A DNA stretch of 64,000 bases from Hydnum rufescens UP504 (GCA_014904985.1 MU128946.1:140109-204108); one strand, 5' to 3'. Counted from the stretch's first letter, positions 35,324 to 46,699 are shown. The notes: generated by a model from the letters alone, not told the origin. Translations and numbers: made by a program.

Positions 35324-36889
35324 TGTAAGGACCACCAGTTATAGAAGAAGGGTTGGGAGCTCCAATGACTGTCAAATCAAACTCTGATTCAGCCAGTGTG
35401 TAGATGGGAGACTGTATTTCTGTTTTTATTCAATGGGCTGGTTCATTCTGATGGTTGATCACTCTCTAACAAGTTGTGTATGGTGTCAATGGAGGATAAG
35501 ATTGTGGTATGGACTAGCTATAGTCAATGATATATCATGAGATGCTTATGAAAGGCTTATACATGTTGTGTTGGACTGTTTATTGATATTTGTGTGTACC
35601 TATTTGTGTTCTCCTGGTCAAAATGCGGATTCTAAAGAGGGTTCTAGACTAGTTTAAGCTTGATTCAGTATGTCAATGTGTTTCTTTCTTCTTCTGACTT
35701 GACTTTGTTATTACTCACCTTTCCTGGGATGTCCAGCCACTCTAACCTTAGGTCCTGCAACTATCCTTGGCTTAGTATTTCATGTAGAGGGCTTCCAGTG
35801 ACTTAGTCTTAACAACCTTGTATATGACTTAGCTCCAGATGGCTTCAGATCAGTACTCTCTTCAGATGCAAGCAGATTTGTAGACAGTCGTATATTCCCA
35901 GTAGTGAGGAGATGGGGTGATACAGGAAAATCTACCAGCTTTTATACCTTTCTGAAGGTGGCTGTGTTTAAAGAATATGACTCACTCCTAGGTGAGTCAT
36001 ATGTGAGTCATAGTGAGACATAGGTTGTCAAGGAGGGTGAGTCATTCATAAGGTGGTTGCATGATGGGTGAGTCATTCATAAGGTGGTTGCATGATAGGT
36101 GAGTCATTCATAAAGTGGTTGCAAGGAAGGTGAGTCATTCATAAACAGAACAATAGGGTTGTCAAGGAGGCATTATCTCTCTTATCTGTGAAGTTCTAGA
36201 AGTTATTTGTGGCAATGGGAGATGAAATCAAAGAATGTTTCCAAGGGAGATTAATTTGTTTGTAGTCCAGTGGTTAAGATGTTTTTGTTACTGGTTAATA
36301 ATAGGAACAAGTGCATGGGGTGGGGTTCAATGCAGAGACAGCAGTTTGTATCCATAATAGGCACACTCAGTATCATTTGATGCATATTTTTAATAGCTTT
36401 CTGGTCACAGTGGTTCTGAGCAGATCGTATGCAAACTGACAGAGAAATTTGTAAAATATTAATGGGTGTTGATTCTGATAGTAATATCATTCTGTAGAGT
36501 GTACTTTTGATCTGTTCTTCATGTGCTCAGTACCATTTGATGTGTATTTTTAACATCTTTCTAGGTGTGGTGGTTCCAAGAGGATTGGACATGGACTGAC
36601 TGAGAAATTCATTTTTTACTGGAAATTCCAGATTTTGATAGTAATGTTGGTCTGGAGAGTGCAGTTTTGGTCTGTTCAACTTGTGTTTGGTATCATTCAA
36701 AAGGTGTGAATTGCAGCTTTCTAAGCGTTATATGGTCATATGTCTCTGATCAAAACTGACAGAGTTATAGAATGAATTCAGTTTCTGCACATAGCCATAA
36801 TTAATTTCATAATTGGTCATGTGATCATCCAAAGGCTGGAAGTGGTGTGATTTCACATTTTCTGATACTGGATGTTTTTATCTTCCACA
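35324..36889 (-). mobile_element. Gypsy-4 5' LTR (F3)
   Basis: A 1566-base LTR, from TGTGGAAGATAAAAACATCC (down from 36889) to CCTTACA at 35324. It shares every landmark with F1: three ~150-base modules, the GTGAGTCAT array (about 35985-36145), a TATAAAAG box (about 35938) and GTCTCCCATCTACACACTGG. Promoter and polyadenylation signals for the element should lie here. Confidence 0.88.
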
Positions 36890-37501
36890 ATGGACATCTC
36901 AAGTCACAACCCTATCTCACTGCCTATTTTGCCTATGCAGGAAGAAGAAGATGAAATGATAGAGGTCAAGAACAAGGTTGAAGAGTGGTAATGTTATAAC
37001 ACCATATCCATACACATTGACAACCAAATCTTATGCCAATAATAGGGAAGATATGTGTCCTTGAAAGCAATTCTCATCTCAATCACTCCATGACCTCAAT
37101 ATTACATTTCTCATTCCCATTCTCATCCCACTCTCCTTTCTCCAACCTCGCTTCAACCCATTGCTGATTCTGTTTTGTGAATCATTATCTGCCAATCCCC
37201 CTCCTTTCCTCCTCTTTCAATCCAAGCAAATGTGCTCAAGTAATCTGTACAACCACAATGTTTCTTTTTTTTCTTCTGAGTGAATGCACTCAAGTCCTTG
37301 TACAACAGTTGCCTGTTGATTCACTGCTGCCTTACAGGTGATCCTTTCAACCCATCTCTTGTCACATTTTTTCTTTCTTTCTTTTCTTTCAAACCCAAGT
37401 GAATACACTCACATAAATGTACAATAAACCCAACATTCAACACATCGAACATGTCGTCTGCACTTTCCATGATATAAAAAAAAAGGGGGAGGGATATGAA
37501 C
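36890..37501. other. Spacer with three diverged ~85-base repeats
   Basis: Immediately after the LTR, ATGGACATCTCAAGTCAC opens a 33-codon frame ending VEEW-stop, possibly a gene fragment cut by the LTR. Between 37200 and 37430 the phrase family CTTTCAAxCCAAGxGAATxx...CTCAxxTxxxTGTACAA occurs three times. No larger gene is seen. Confidence 0.4.
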
Positions 37502-37959
37502 TGTTAAGGGTTGTACTTGAGGTGAAAGATATGATGACGTAATCAAGTTGAATACAAGGAAATGCCCTTAAGGCGATTGATGAGAGAGTCGCAAAGTGGG
37601 GATGACGTAAGTCATGAGAGACGAGTACATACGAGGAAGACCAGCTTCTTGAGACTTAATATGCAAAGGTTTTAAGATGAGAGTCACAAGCGATAACTGA
37701 GATTGTGAAAGGGGAATTCAATCAGTTGACAATATATTCTCGATCTTCTAAAGAGCAAGTGTACATCAAGTAACTACTTATACTATTAGAGATCAAAAGG
37801 GTTTATGGATAAAGGGGTGTTGAATAAAGGAGGGATGTATATAATAGGAAATGCTGAAAGAGGAAGGCACAATGGTGGCAAGGGGGAAGGTCATGTGATG
37901 GCGCGATTGGCTTGGTTATTCTGTGTACGTAAGCGAGGTTACGAGTACAACTTGTAACA
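37502..37959 (-). mobile_element. Gypsy-1 3' LTR (family B)
   Basis: A 458-base LTR whose two ends are imperfect mirror images (TGTTACAAGTTGTACTCG at the element-sense start; the far end reads back as TGTTAAGGGTTGTACTTG). A second, truncated family-B LTR is at 58214-58495. Confidence 0.85.
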
Positions 37960-37960
37960 G

Positions 37961-37975
37961 TACCCCCCCTTTGAG
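37961..37975 (-). promoter_or_regulatory. Polypurine tract of gypsy-1
   Basis: On the minus strand CTCAAAGGGGGGGTA sits directly upstream of the LTR start. This is the expected position of the plus-strand DNA synthesis primer and fixes 37502-37959 as the 3' LTR of a minus-strand element. Confidence 0.8.
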
Positions 37976-38054
37976 CGCAAAGCCCTCAAAGTGCATAACT
38001 TGAGTTTTATGAGGTGGGTGTTTTGGCAGTTTCAGCGGTTGCCATGGTGGTTAC

Positions 38055-38061
38055 TATAAAG
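38055..38061 (+). promoter_or_regulatory. TATA-like box for the antisense gene
   Basis: TATAAAG, 48 bases upstream of the proposed ATG at 38109. It lies between the LTR and the gene, so the gene could have its own promoter or use LTR sequence. Confidence 0.4.
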
Positions 38062-38108
38062 GACAGGTTTGTCATGCTCGCTTCTGATTCCATACCATCA
38101 TCATCGAT

Positions 38109-39231
38109 ATGGCTGACGAAGCCATTCTTTCTTTGATCAAGACAAAGGTGGGGATGGAGATTCTCCAGACTGAGGAGGTGGTTGCGACCGCAAAGGTTGA
38201 GTTGGCAAAGTGGGAGGTGAGTGATGACAACTTTTTTTTTCTGTTTTCTGTAGGTTGCACTGATTTGTGGTAAAGTGGCAGATGCACCTTCAAGGTCAGC
38301 TGCCTGAGGTTTCATCTCTCATGCCTGAGATGGGGTTGGCACTTGCAGCTTGGCATCTGTGCATCGAACAGATCAAAAATGACATGGGCATTCGATGTGC
38401 CCAGGAGGCAGTGGTGTGCGCATTAGAGGAGGCACGTTGTCTTGATGCTGAGGCACGGCGCAATGCTGAGGATGCTGCTCAGCGTGCAGCTGAGGCAGAG
38501 GTGCCAAGGGGTGCATTGAAAGATGTGCCTTTGGTTTCGAGCAAGGATGAGGGGTCATTGATGGTGACTAAAAATTCTTGAAGTTGTGATGTCACTGACG
38601 TGGGTTTTTTAGTGCGATTGGTGCATGTCTGTGCATGCTTGGTGGGTGATGGGTGGCAAGAAGGGGGAGGAGCCTTTGTGTGTGTCTGGTCTTCAGTTCC
38701 GCTGTCAAGTGTGCACCAAGTGGAACAAGAAGTGTTCCCTTGTGCTGGTGAACCATTGGCACTTGAAGTGGGGTGCTGAGGGCAACAAGGAGCCTTCACA
38801 GTCCTCCAGGTGATGACATGTTGTGTCGCCTGAGTCGAAGGGTTCGCCCTCTTCGTGCAGGCAAGGCTGAGGAGGAGGTGCCTGGGGGGGCACCTGGGGT
38901 TGTGCCTGGGGTTGCACCTGGGTTGTCTGCAGGCAACTTGATCCAGTGGATCAAGGCACTCCTGAAGCATATGGAGGAGACGTGGGCCAATGACCCAACA
39001 CCTGAGTTAGTGCAATGTGTGGTTCTCACACAGTGGGCAGCTGCTGAGGCATCTGCAGCAGTGGAGATGGAGGAGGTGAGGGTGCGGGAGTTGGAGCAGG
39101 GGTTGGCTGTGGTGAAGTCGTGGGTGAGTGTTGCATGCAGTGTGCAACAGTGATGGGGGGATATTGCAGCTTATGCCAAGGCGGGGCAGGAGATCGCGAG
39201 GGAGCAGCAAGATTTAAGGGACAATGAATAA
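38109..39231 (+). pseudogene. Spliced antisense gene inside gypsy-1 (cysteine-motif, helical protein)
   Basis: Exon 1 (38109-38216) reads MADEAILSLIKTKVGMEI... and stops at GTGAGT. A 65-base intron (38217-38281) has CTGAT near its 3' end and ends GGCAG. Exon 2 (38282-38563) continues in phase with an Ala/Glu/Arg-rich helical stretch (QEAVVCALEEARCLDAEARR). A 49-base intron (38564-38612, CTGAC, TTTTTTAG) leads to exon 3 (38613-38810) with CDWC...CVSGLQFRCQVCTKWNKKC, a zinc-cluster-like set of cysteines. A further block (38814-39231, different frame; link unresolved) has APGVVPGVAPG, a helical W-rich part and EIAREQQDLRDNE-stop. One in-frame TGA at 39151 follows CAG and precedes TGG, where CGA would read through. 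CpG-rich and codon-like, so real coding sequence. Its stop faces the pol stop tail to tail. Function unknown; a DNA-binding or regulatory role is only a guess from the cysteines. Confidence 0.6.
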
Positions 39232-39460
39232 AATAAAATATTTTCATTTTGTCTTCTGCTGTCAGAGGTCTGAGAAGGAAAAGAACAAGGGAAAAAGAAG
39301 GAAAAGAAGAAAAACGTTGAAGGTGAGAGAGACATGTGAGGAGAGTGACAGCAAGAGAGAAAGAGAGAGAAATGTGGAGAGAGGAAGAGAGATAGAGAAA
39401 TATGGAGAGAGGAAGAGAGGTATGGTTGCAAAAGCATGGTGTCATGATTGTTGTGATTTA
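39232..39460. other. Purine-rich convergent intergenic tract
   Basis: AATAAAATAAAATATTTT follows the antisense stop and could act as a polyadenylation region. It is followed by a GAGAGAGAAAGAGAGAG-type purine run (about 39330-39425) that separates the two convergent genes. On the minus strand it is a C/T-rich tract after the pol stop. Confidence 0.45.
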
Positions 39461-41769
39461 TACTGCCAGGTCGAGTACTTCTCGTCCTGGTTTTTTGGGG
39501 TGTGCGCAATGAAAGTCCATTACTGCTTCATGAGCATTGGCGAGTTCTGCTGCTGGGAGCCAGCTAAACTCATCGTTGGTGTGCTCATAGCCAGACCATC
39601 ATATGCGATAGACTAAGCTGTTACTGTGACAGCAACAATCGATCTTGCTGTCGATGATTTTGGCAATTTAGTATTCAAGTTCGCCATCGATTTTGACAGG
39701 TGGGGGGGTGGTTGGGTGCGATTGGGGAAGGGATCAGGGTGAATGGGCTCAAGTAGTCGCACATGGAAGATGTTGTGGATTTGATTCATGGCACGAGGGA
39801 GACCAAGGCGATATGCATGTGTTGAAACTTTCTCAGTGACTGGGAAGGGACCAAGTTTCTTGTGGTCCAGTTTCTTTGATGGTCGCTTTGTTTTGATGTT
39901 GTGCATGTCGAGCCATACCTGATCGCCAATGTTGAGAGTGGGGAAAGGAGGTTGTGCTCCAGCTACTTGCTGTTCATTTTGTTGTCATGTGATCGCTGAG
40001 TTGGTCACAAACATAATTGTGGATGTTGTGAAGGTCAAGTGTGGCTTGGTTGGCCTCAGTTGAAGGTACTGCTTTGATATTGATCTCGAGGTTGGGGTGA
40101 AAGCCTTTATTCACAAAGAAGGGTGTCACGTTTGTCGCGGTGTAAGCAAGAGAAAATGGGGGAATCTCTGCCACAGTCCGCGATATGGAATCGAGAACGA
40201 AGAATGGGGCCACCAAAATAATCCGAATGTTCAGGTCCGAGTGTAGGAGGGTCTTTAGGATAGAAGATAATCCGCTGTCAGCAGTAGTTGCCCAAGCAGA
40301 TGAATAAAAGGGAAATTATGCCACAAATCCCACACTCCAAGGTCCTAGTCTTGTGGCCTTAGACAAAGTGTAGTAGTAGCAATGTCCTCAGATGGAATTC
40401 GCCCAGGAATCCAGCAGCAATACTTCAGTGCTTCAGACTGGGGAGGGGGAAGACAATGGAATTTTCAACACAATTCGCTTAATATACAACCCGGCTATGA
40501 GATCAAATATCCGATGGAAGCAGGGAGATAGGGGAAATATGTAGAAAAAGGAATCAAGTCAAAAGCTTCAAAACTGACAGAGATATTCAATTTACAAGTC
40601 TGGGGATAGGATAGAGCATAAAATGACTATTTCTCCTTCCCTTTTTGGACAGATTCCCTTGAGGAATGGTGGAATGAGTCGTCCTGAACGTCCTATCCTT
40701 CGGATATAAGGCTGCCAGACAATATTCGATATTTGAAAATTGGAAGGGGGAATGATGTTCTCCTGAGACAAGGGGGAAATTCGTATGTAGAACACCGAGT
40801 TCTTCTTTGTTCGTGACGCCCTTCATACCGCTGGATGGGAATTTTCAATACCTTTCTAGGCGCGGTCATTTCATGCAAATCCGATCAAAACTGACGGAGA
40901 AATTCGAAAAATACATGTTCTTATTATGAATGAGCAGGTGAAATCGTTCCAGAAGCCTCAGTTCTGATCCGATGAACACGTAATCGATATCATTCGATAG
41001 GTATTGATCACAGCTTTCAGGGCGCTATATTTACGAGTCGATCGGATACGAATTGACTTCGAAAAGCGGAAAATACTCCTTAAGAGCATGGATTCCATAG
41101 TAAAATCGTTCTAGAACGTGCAGTTTCATCGGATTGACTCGTACTTGGTATCGTCGGATAGGTATGAATCGTATCTTTCTGGGCGCTACTTTCCTGAGCC
41201 GATCCGATCAAAACTGACGGAGAAATTTAATGAATACTCCTTGAGAGTGCCACATTTGCCCCTATTTGATTATGTAATGCATCCGCGAGTAGGAATGAAG
41301 GCCCAGGTGTGTAATCCATCGTATTACATAATCACCATTTGTTAGGATCGCCCTTAAGGCAGCAAGATCCGTATGAGCAGATTGAAGGAGAATTCAAGAC
41401 AATATACAGAAGGGCAAGTTGAATTGCCAGGTCCACCATATCATGGCTTATGGTAGGGCATAAATGAATACAGTCCCTGTGGCCTGTTGAAGACCCCAGG
41501 AGATTGACTCGTGTACAAGGAAATGAGCATTCCATTTACATCTTTTCAGGCATATGGAATTCATGCTCATCCATGAACAGACGAAAGGCTTGATATTGGA
41601 ACGACATATTGGTACATTTTTAATTCGTTCATCGGAAAATTCGACGCTGAAATGGAACTCTATGTGGTAGGGATTTTTCCCTCCAACAGTGGAGTGCTTG
41701 GTGTTGTTGTATGCAAACTCTGCAAGGGGGAGAAGTAGCGCCCAGTTGTCTTGCAGGTAGTCAGCCTAG
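39461..41769 (-). pseudogene. Gypsy-1 pol: integrase C-terminus and chromodomain, interrupted
   Basis: Minus-strand reading: [16 protein letters not shown] then KHS (41769-41693), a break at the nested LTR (41688-40141), then TNVTPFFVNKGFHPNLEI (about 40133-40080). The SH3-like tail follows: RPSKKLDHKKLGPFPV, AYRLGLPRAM and IHNIFHVRLLEPIHP (39906-39720). A chromodomain-like segment comes last: SKID, then NSLVYRMIWL, EHTNDEFSWLPAAELANAHE and PKKPGREVLDLAV-stop (about 39680-39461), with frame changes. The YNN...HS...P.F family signature is rebuilt when the LTR and one GCGG/GTGG copy are removed. Chromodomains of this class steer integration to marked chromatin. Confidence 0.88.
40141..41688 (-). 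mobile_element. Solo LTR of family A (A6) nested in gypsy-1 integrase
   Basis: A 1548-base unit, from TGTTGGAGGGAAAAATCCCT (down from 41688) to TTGCTTACA at 40141. Flanks are GCGG (40137-40140) and GTGG (41689-41692), identical except for one C-to-T at a CpG. It has three ~150-base modules at about 41090-41250, 40930-41080 and 40780-40920 carrying TCCGTCAGTTTTGATCGGAT and GCGCCCAGAAAG. CpG-rich, so the youngest or best-preserved family-A copy here. Confidence 0.92.
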
Positions 41770-43735
41770 GGCAACAACTGTGACCCTTGAAGGCCCATTT
41801 CTAAGGTTTTCAAACCTACCCTTCAAGGTCATTTTCATAGCAAGTAAGTATCTACTAGGAAGACATTATAGCACCTGCTAGGCACCTACCAGTACCTGCT
41901 ATGGACATCCCAGCACCTGCTATGAATATCCCAACACTTGCTACACACCCACCAGCACCTGCTATGGGTGCCCCAGCACATGCTATGGGTGCCCCAGCAC
42001 CTGCTATGAATATCCCAGCACCTGCTATGGACTTCCTATCACCTGCTATGGGTGGCCTAGCACCTGCTATGAGTATCCTAGTACCTCCTAAAAGGGTCCC
42101 AGCAGCTGCTATGGACCCCCCAGCAGCTGCTATGGGTGTCCCAGCATCTACTATGGACATCCCAGCACCTGCTATGGATCCACCAGCACTTGCTATGGAC
42201 CCCCTGGTACTTGCTTTGGCTTCCCAGCACCTGCTACAGGTGTCTCAGCACCTGCTAGGGACCTCCTATCACTTTCTATGGGTGTCCTAGCACCTGCTAT
42301 GGGTATCCTAGCACCTGCTAAAGGTGTCCCAGCACCTGCTATGGGAATCCCAGCACCTGCTGTGGGCCCCCAAGCACTTGCTATGGGCCCTCACCACTTG
42401 CTATGGGCCTTCAAGCACTTGCTAGAGACCCCCAAGCACTTGCTAGAGACCTCCAAGCACTTGCTGTGGATGTCCAAGCACTTGCTGTGGATGTCCAAGC
42501 ACTTGCTATGCACTGTGGCTGCCAAACACTTGCTAGGGACCTTTAAGCACTTGCTAGAGACCCCCACACACTTGCTACAGATGGCCTAACACTTGCTAAA
42601 GCCATCCAAACACTTGCTACAGACCTCCAAACACTTGCTACAGATGGCCTAATGCTTGCTAAAGCCAGCCAAACACTTGCTACAGACAGCCAAACACTTG
42701 CTATAGACCTCCAAACACTTGCTACAGATAACCTAACACTTGCTACAGACAGCCAAACACTTGCTACAGATGGCTAAACACTTGCTATAGCCCTCCAAAC
42801 ACTTGCTACAGATTACCAAACACTTGCTACAGAAGGCCAAACACTTGCTGCAGACCTCCAAACACTTGCTACAGATGGCCAAACACTTGCTACAGGCCTC
42901 CAAACACTTGCTACAGATGGCCAAACACTTGCTACAGGCCTCTAAACACTTGCTACAGATGGCCAAACACTTGCTACAGGCCTCCAAACACTTGCTACAG
43001 GCCTCCAAACACTTGCTACAGGCCTCCAAACACTTGCTACAGGCCTCCAAACACTTGCTACAGGCCTTCAAACACTTGCTACAGCTACTCAGACCTCCAA
43101 ACACTTGCTCCAGATGGCCAAACACTTACTATAGGCCTCCAAACACTTGCTACAGACTACCAAACACTTGCTACAGATGGCCAAACACTTGCTATAGGCC
43201 TCCAAACACTTGCTACAGATGGCCAAACACTTGCTATAGGCCTCCAAACACTTGCTACAGGCCTCCAAACACTTGCTACAGACCTCCAAACACTTGCTAC
43301 AGATGGCCAAACACTTGCTACAGGCCTCCAAACACTTGCTACAGACTACCAAACACTTGCTACAGACTACCAAATACTTGCTACAGACTACCAAATACTT
43401 GCTACAGACTACCAAACACTTGCTACAGATGGCCAAACACTGGCCAAACACTTGCTATAGCCCTCCAAACACTTGCCACAGATCTCCAAACACTTTCTAC
43501 AGACTACCAAACACTTGCTACAGATGGCCAAACACATGCTACAGGTGACCAAACACTTGCTACAGCCCTTCACACACTTGCTGGAGACATCCAAATACTC
43601 ACTAGAGTCCTCCAACCTCTTGTTGGAGACATCCACACACTTGCTAGAGTCCTCCAACCACTTGCTACTAGAGCCCTCCAAACACTGACTACAGACTGCC
43701 AAACACTTGCTACAGACTCAAACACTTGATGTAGA
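41770..43735 (+). repeat. 1.9-kb minisatellite of 21-bp units
   Basis: After a leader with GTGACCCTTGAAGGCCCATT (41781), about 88 units follow. They grade from CACCTGCTATGGACATCCCAG-like (41870-42360) to CAAACACTTGCTACAGATGG-like (42400-43720). The constant 21-base period keeps a 308-codon plus frame and a 130-codon minus frame open, giving 7-residue peptide repeats (KHLLQAS or SKCLEAC). There is no sign of a start context, introns or terminus, so I treat these as repeat artefacts. Leader and units recur inverted at 50340-50700. Confidence 0.93.
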
Positions 43736-44341
43736 GTTTATCTAGTAGCTCTCTGACCCTGCATGGCAGATGATTCAAAGCTTGTAGTGGTTGGTTTGCT
43801 GCTGCCACTCACCCAATGACTGGACAAGGGTGCTCACTTGGCCATACTTTAGCCCAAATGGACACTGATTGTTCACATGGTGTGACCTGACAGTACTGAT
43901 ACTGTCATGAACCTGAGTTTGGGGACCATAGTGGATGCATGATGATGGACAGGTTAAATCCATGAGCTTGCTTGAAGTCCATAACAATGCAGTACACAAT
44001 CAGGCATGATGTAGTTGGTGCTTATGATCATGTAGTGAGTCTCCAAGGTAATGTCAAGTGTGATGTCTGAAACCTGGTCTGAACAACAATACAAACTGTG
44101 CCAAGACCCATGTCAGGTGATTCATGGCACCTACTATGGGGCAACCAGCAGCTGCTTGCTAGAGCCCTCCAAGCATTTGCTACAGAACTCCAAACACTTG
44201 CCATAGATCTCCAAACACTAAACACTTAGTAGGGGTCCTCAAACACTGACTAGGCATCTCCAAAACATTTCCTAGGAATCAAAAAACACTTGCTAGGGAC
44301 CTCCAAACACTATGGGGTAGGGGGGATTCCCTGCTATGTGG
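43736..44341. repeat. Unassigned 400-bp insert and further minisatellite units
   Basis: From 43736 to 44140 the sequence is unique, with a 74-codon minus frame (43999-43775) of no known family. From 44141 to about 44310 the 21-base units resume in worn form (CCTCCAAGCATTTGCTACAG, CTCCAAACACTTGCCATAG). The unique block therefore either inserted into the array or is an old interruption of it. Confidence 0.6.
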
Positions 44342-44698
44342 TGTTGGAGGGATAAATCCCTACACCATAGAAACCCCATCTGAGGCCAATTTTACAAACA
44401 AACAAACAAACAAATTGATTGCCCATCTGACCCTTAATTTTCACATTGTTCATTCATTGGAGAAACAATCCAAATTCTACACATCTGAAAACCATCATTC
44501 CATGTCATTCCTTTGCCTCAAGGGCAAAGAATTGTGATTATGTAATGATGCAGACTGTGCCTGGCCTTTGTTCTGGACCCACAGACCTGTCACATGATTC
44601 AAAAAGGGATTATGTCACTCTCAAGGAGTATTCTTCTAATTATTTCGTCAATTTTGATCAGATCAACTCAGAATGACTGCACCCAGAAATATACAAAT
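44342..44698 (+). mobile_element. LTR family A, 5' part (A5)
   Basis: Starts TGTTGGAGGGATAAATCCCT and runs for 357 bases to the start of TIR element G2, within the first ~150-base module (TTTTGATCAGATCAACTCAG...GCACCCAGAAA). The remainder is not found after G2. Confidence 0.8.
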
Positions 44699-45324
44699 AT
44701 GGTTGCCATGGTCAGGTTTTGGTCAGGTTTTGCCCAATTTGGGCAAAACCTAAACCTGACCAGGTTCCAAAATTGCCCATGAGGGCAAAACCTGAACCTG
44801 ACCTGAGGTTCAGTCTCATTCAGGTCAGGTTCAGGTTTAAACCTGGTTTAAACCTGAAACCTGAGGTATGAGGGAAGCCATCATTTTCAGAGGGTACTAC
44901 AGAATATCTACACCCTCTCCTCAAGTCTCTGCCTCTGCCACTCCCTTTACATCCTGCTTTAGATCCACATCTCCTTCCTAGCCCCCTTTCACTTCAATTT
45001 ACTACTCACACATCTTCTGGAGATGGTATTTAGTCACTACATTCTGTCATGTGACTTCTGACTCCAGAACTATAGTCACATGTGTAAATTGCCAGATTTG
45101 GTGCCAGAATAATGGTCAATTTACATGGGACGGAACCTACACCCTGCCTTTCAGGTTCAGGTTTAAACCTGGTTTGAGATGGGTTTTTGGATTCAGGGCA
45201 AGGGCAAAACCTGAACCTGACCTGAAGAAAATGAAATGAAACCTGACCCAATGGAACCTGACCTGGGTCAGGTTCAGGTTTAAACTCAGGTTCCACAGGT
45301 TTAAACCTGAACCACAGCATCCAT
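44699..45324. mobile_element. TIR element G2
   Basis: 626 bases, collinear with G1 at 12215-12833. Ends are ATGGTTGCCATGGTCAGGTT and AACCTGAACCACAGCATCCAT. Flanks (ATATACAAAT and ATGTGTGGTA) do not match, unlike G1, so one flank was probably lost together with the rest of LTR A5. Confidence 0.85.
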
Positions 45325-46199
45325 ATGTGTGGTATCATTTGTGCAAATGGCTACAAGGGTCCAAGACAGAGTGAGCTTTGTTAAAGAATGCAAGGTACAA
45401 GTAAAAAGCTTCAAACCAAAAGCAGCAACTGCCACTAGCTAATAGCAAAATGGGCAGACTAAATACTATGACTAATAGGCTGACTAATGAATGCAACTAT
45501 AATATACTTTGTTACAGACTCTGGGAAAGATCTATCACTCCAAACATGGTAAGGGCCAGAATAACTTTGGCTATGAATGTGGGGCCTTCCAGGAATATAC
45601 TTTGATATCAAATTCCATTGACTTGGGCAATAAAGTAGTTCATTAGGCTGACATGTTGTCCATCCAGGTAAAGTGCACTGATGTTTCCTAATCTCAACAA
45701 AAGATATGGTGAATTTTGATTGCAGGTGTAAATGCATGTGTCAATACAATCTGAGCAGGGGGTGTCCAATAGATTCAATCCATCAGATATTTGCCTAGTT
45801 GGGAAAGAATTCAGAGTCTGCTTGACAACCTTTGTTCTTGGCTTACAAGTAACATGGAATTCAAGGTATGCCTTGCTATGATTATTTTTCCTTATTTTTC
45901 ATACCTCTCTGAGTCCTTAAATTCAACTGATTTTTCTACAGGTTTCAATATTTAGACATTCTAGGGCTAGGGCACTTTGCCTTTGCTAAGGGTAGTACTT
46001 TGCTTTTGTAGGGTAGCTTTTTTTTATGATGGCAGAACTTTATTGTCCTCAGTCATGTAAGAACACATGTTTTGTAACTAAAAGTTCATACTGGCTTGAC
46101 AAAAGAGGAAAGGGAGAATAATGTGTCCTCATATGTTTTCATATTATAGATAGATCAAGTTGAAAGAAGAGGAAGACTCAAATTAAAATTCAGGAATCA
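45325..46199 (-). other. Unassigned region with a membrane-protein-like minus frame
   Basis: Minus strand 45737-45459 and onward reads LGNISALYLDGQHV, FIAQVNGI-stop, FLEGPTFIAKVILALTMFGVIDL and later hydrophobic runs (LVSLLVIVFSLPILLLASG). It looks like part of a decayed protein with membrane segments, but I cannot name a family. From 45750 to 46199 nothing is recognised. Confidence 0.3.
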
Positions 46200-46640
46200 T
46201 GAGATGTGAGAGACTTGGAATAGGTCTCAAAAGTTGAGGACAGGAACCAAAAGAGGTGAGACTCAAGACAGATCATGGGAGTTGGAAGGACTTAAGGAGA
46301 TAGATTGCAAGAGGTGTGAGAACTGAAAGAGAGTGGGGAGCTGGTAGAGATTTGAAAAAAGGAGCTTGCAAAGTGAAAAAGTACTCATGAAGCAGCATAG
46401 GGATTGCAGAAAGTGCAAGAGACTTGAAATAGATCTTGAAAGTTGAGGGTGGGAATCAAAGAGACTCACACGAGTTGGCAGGGATTGCAGGAATCAAGAC
46501 TTGAAATAGATCACAGGAATTGCAAGAGATTGCAAGAGGTATGAGAACTGAAAGAGGATCATGGAGCAGGTAGAGATTTTGGTAAAAAGAGCTCAGGATT
46601 ATAGTAGCAACTCAACTCATTCCATACCATCTTGCATAAG
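46200..46640. repeat. ~213-bp direct duplication, purine-rich
   Basis: Copy 1 starts GAGACTTGGAATAGGTCT (46209) and copy 2 GAGACTTGAAATAGATCT (46420). Both run through TTGCAAGAGGTRTGAGAACTGAAAGAG and GGTAGAGATTT. Smaller phrases repeat inside each copy. Confidence 0.6.
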
Positions 46641-46699
46641 CCTCTGTCACTCAGTTTTTTCTTTTAAAGATATTTTTTATATCATTCTGAATGTATATG

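Larger units (their letters stand above)
28567..36889 (-). mobile_element. Gypsy-4: large degenerate Ty3/gypsy retrotransposon with 5' LTR
   Basis: On the minus strand the order is LTR (36889-35324), gag, zinc-knuckle region, protease, reverse transcriptase, RNase H, integrase and a C-terminal extension. That is the Ty3/gypsy order, with integrase after RNase H. All coding regions carry stops and frame changes and CpG is nearly absent, so the copy is old. The 3' LTR is missing. The family also left F1 and F2 near 19-21 kb. Confidence 0.9.
37502..41769 (-). mobile_element. Gypsy-1: 3' half of a chromodomain Ty3/gypsy element
   Basis: On the minus strand the order is end of integrase (from 41769), linker, chromodomain (to about 39461), ~1.5 kb containing an antisense gene, polypurine tract and 3' LTR (37959-37502). 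Everything upstream of late integrase is missing: at 41770 the sequence changes to the minisatellite unit. A family-A solo LTR is nested in the integrase. CpG is frequent throughout, which marks it as younger than gypsy-4. Confidence 0.85.

Noticed and set aside
37502..41769. Family-A LTR at 40141-41688 as the 5' LTR of gypsy-1
   Set aside because: Integrase coding continues on both sides of it and it has its own 4-bp target duplication, while the true LTR family (B) with polypurine tract is at 37502.
42803..43729. 308-codon open frame, longest in the window
   Set aside because: It is a by-product of a 21-base repeat. The opposite strand is open too, and there is no start context, intron or non-repeat domain.
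41850..43735. Regularly spaced repeats that could be mistaken for a CRISPR array
   Set aside because: Units are contiguous 21-bp tandem copies with no unique spacers, there are no cas genes, and the context is eukaryotic.
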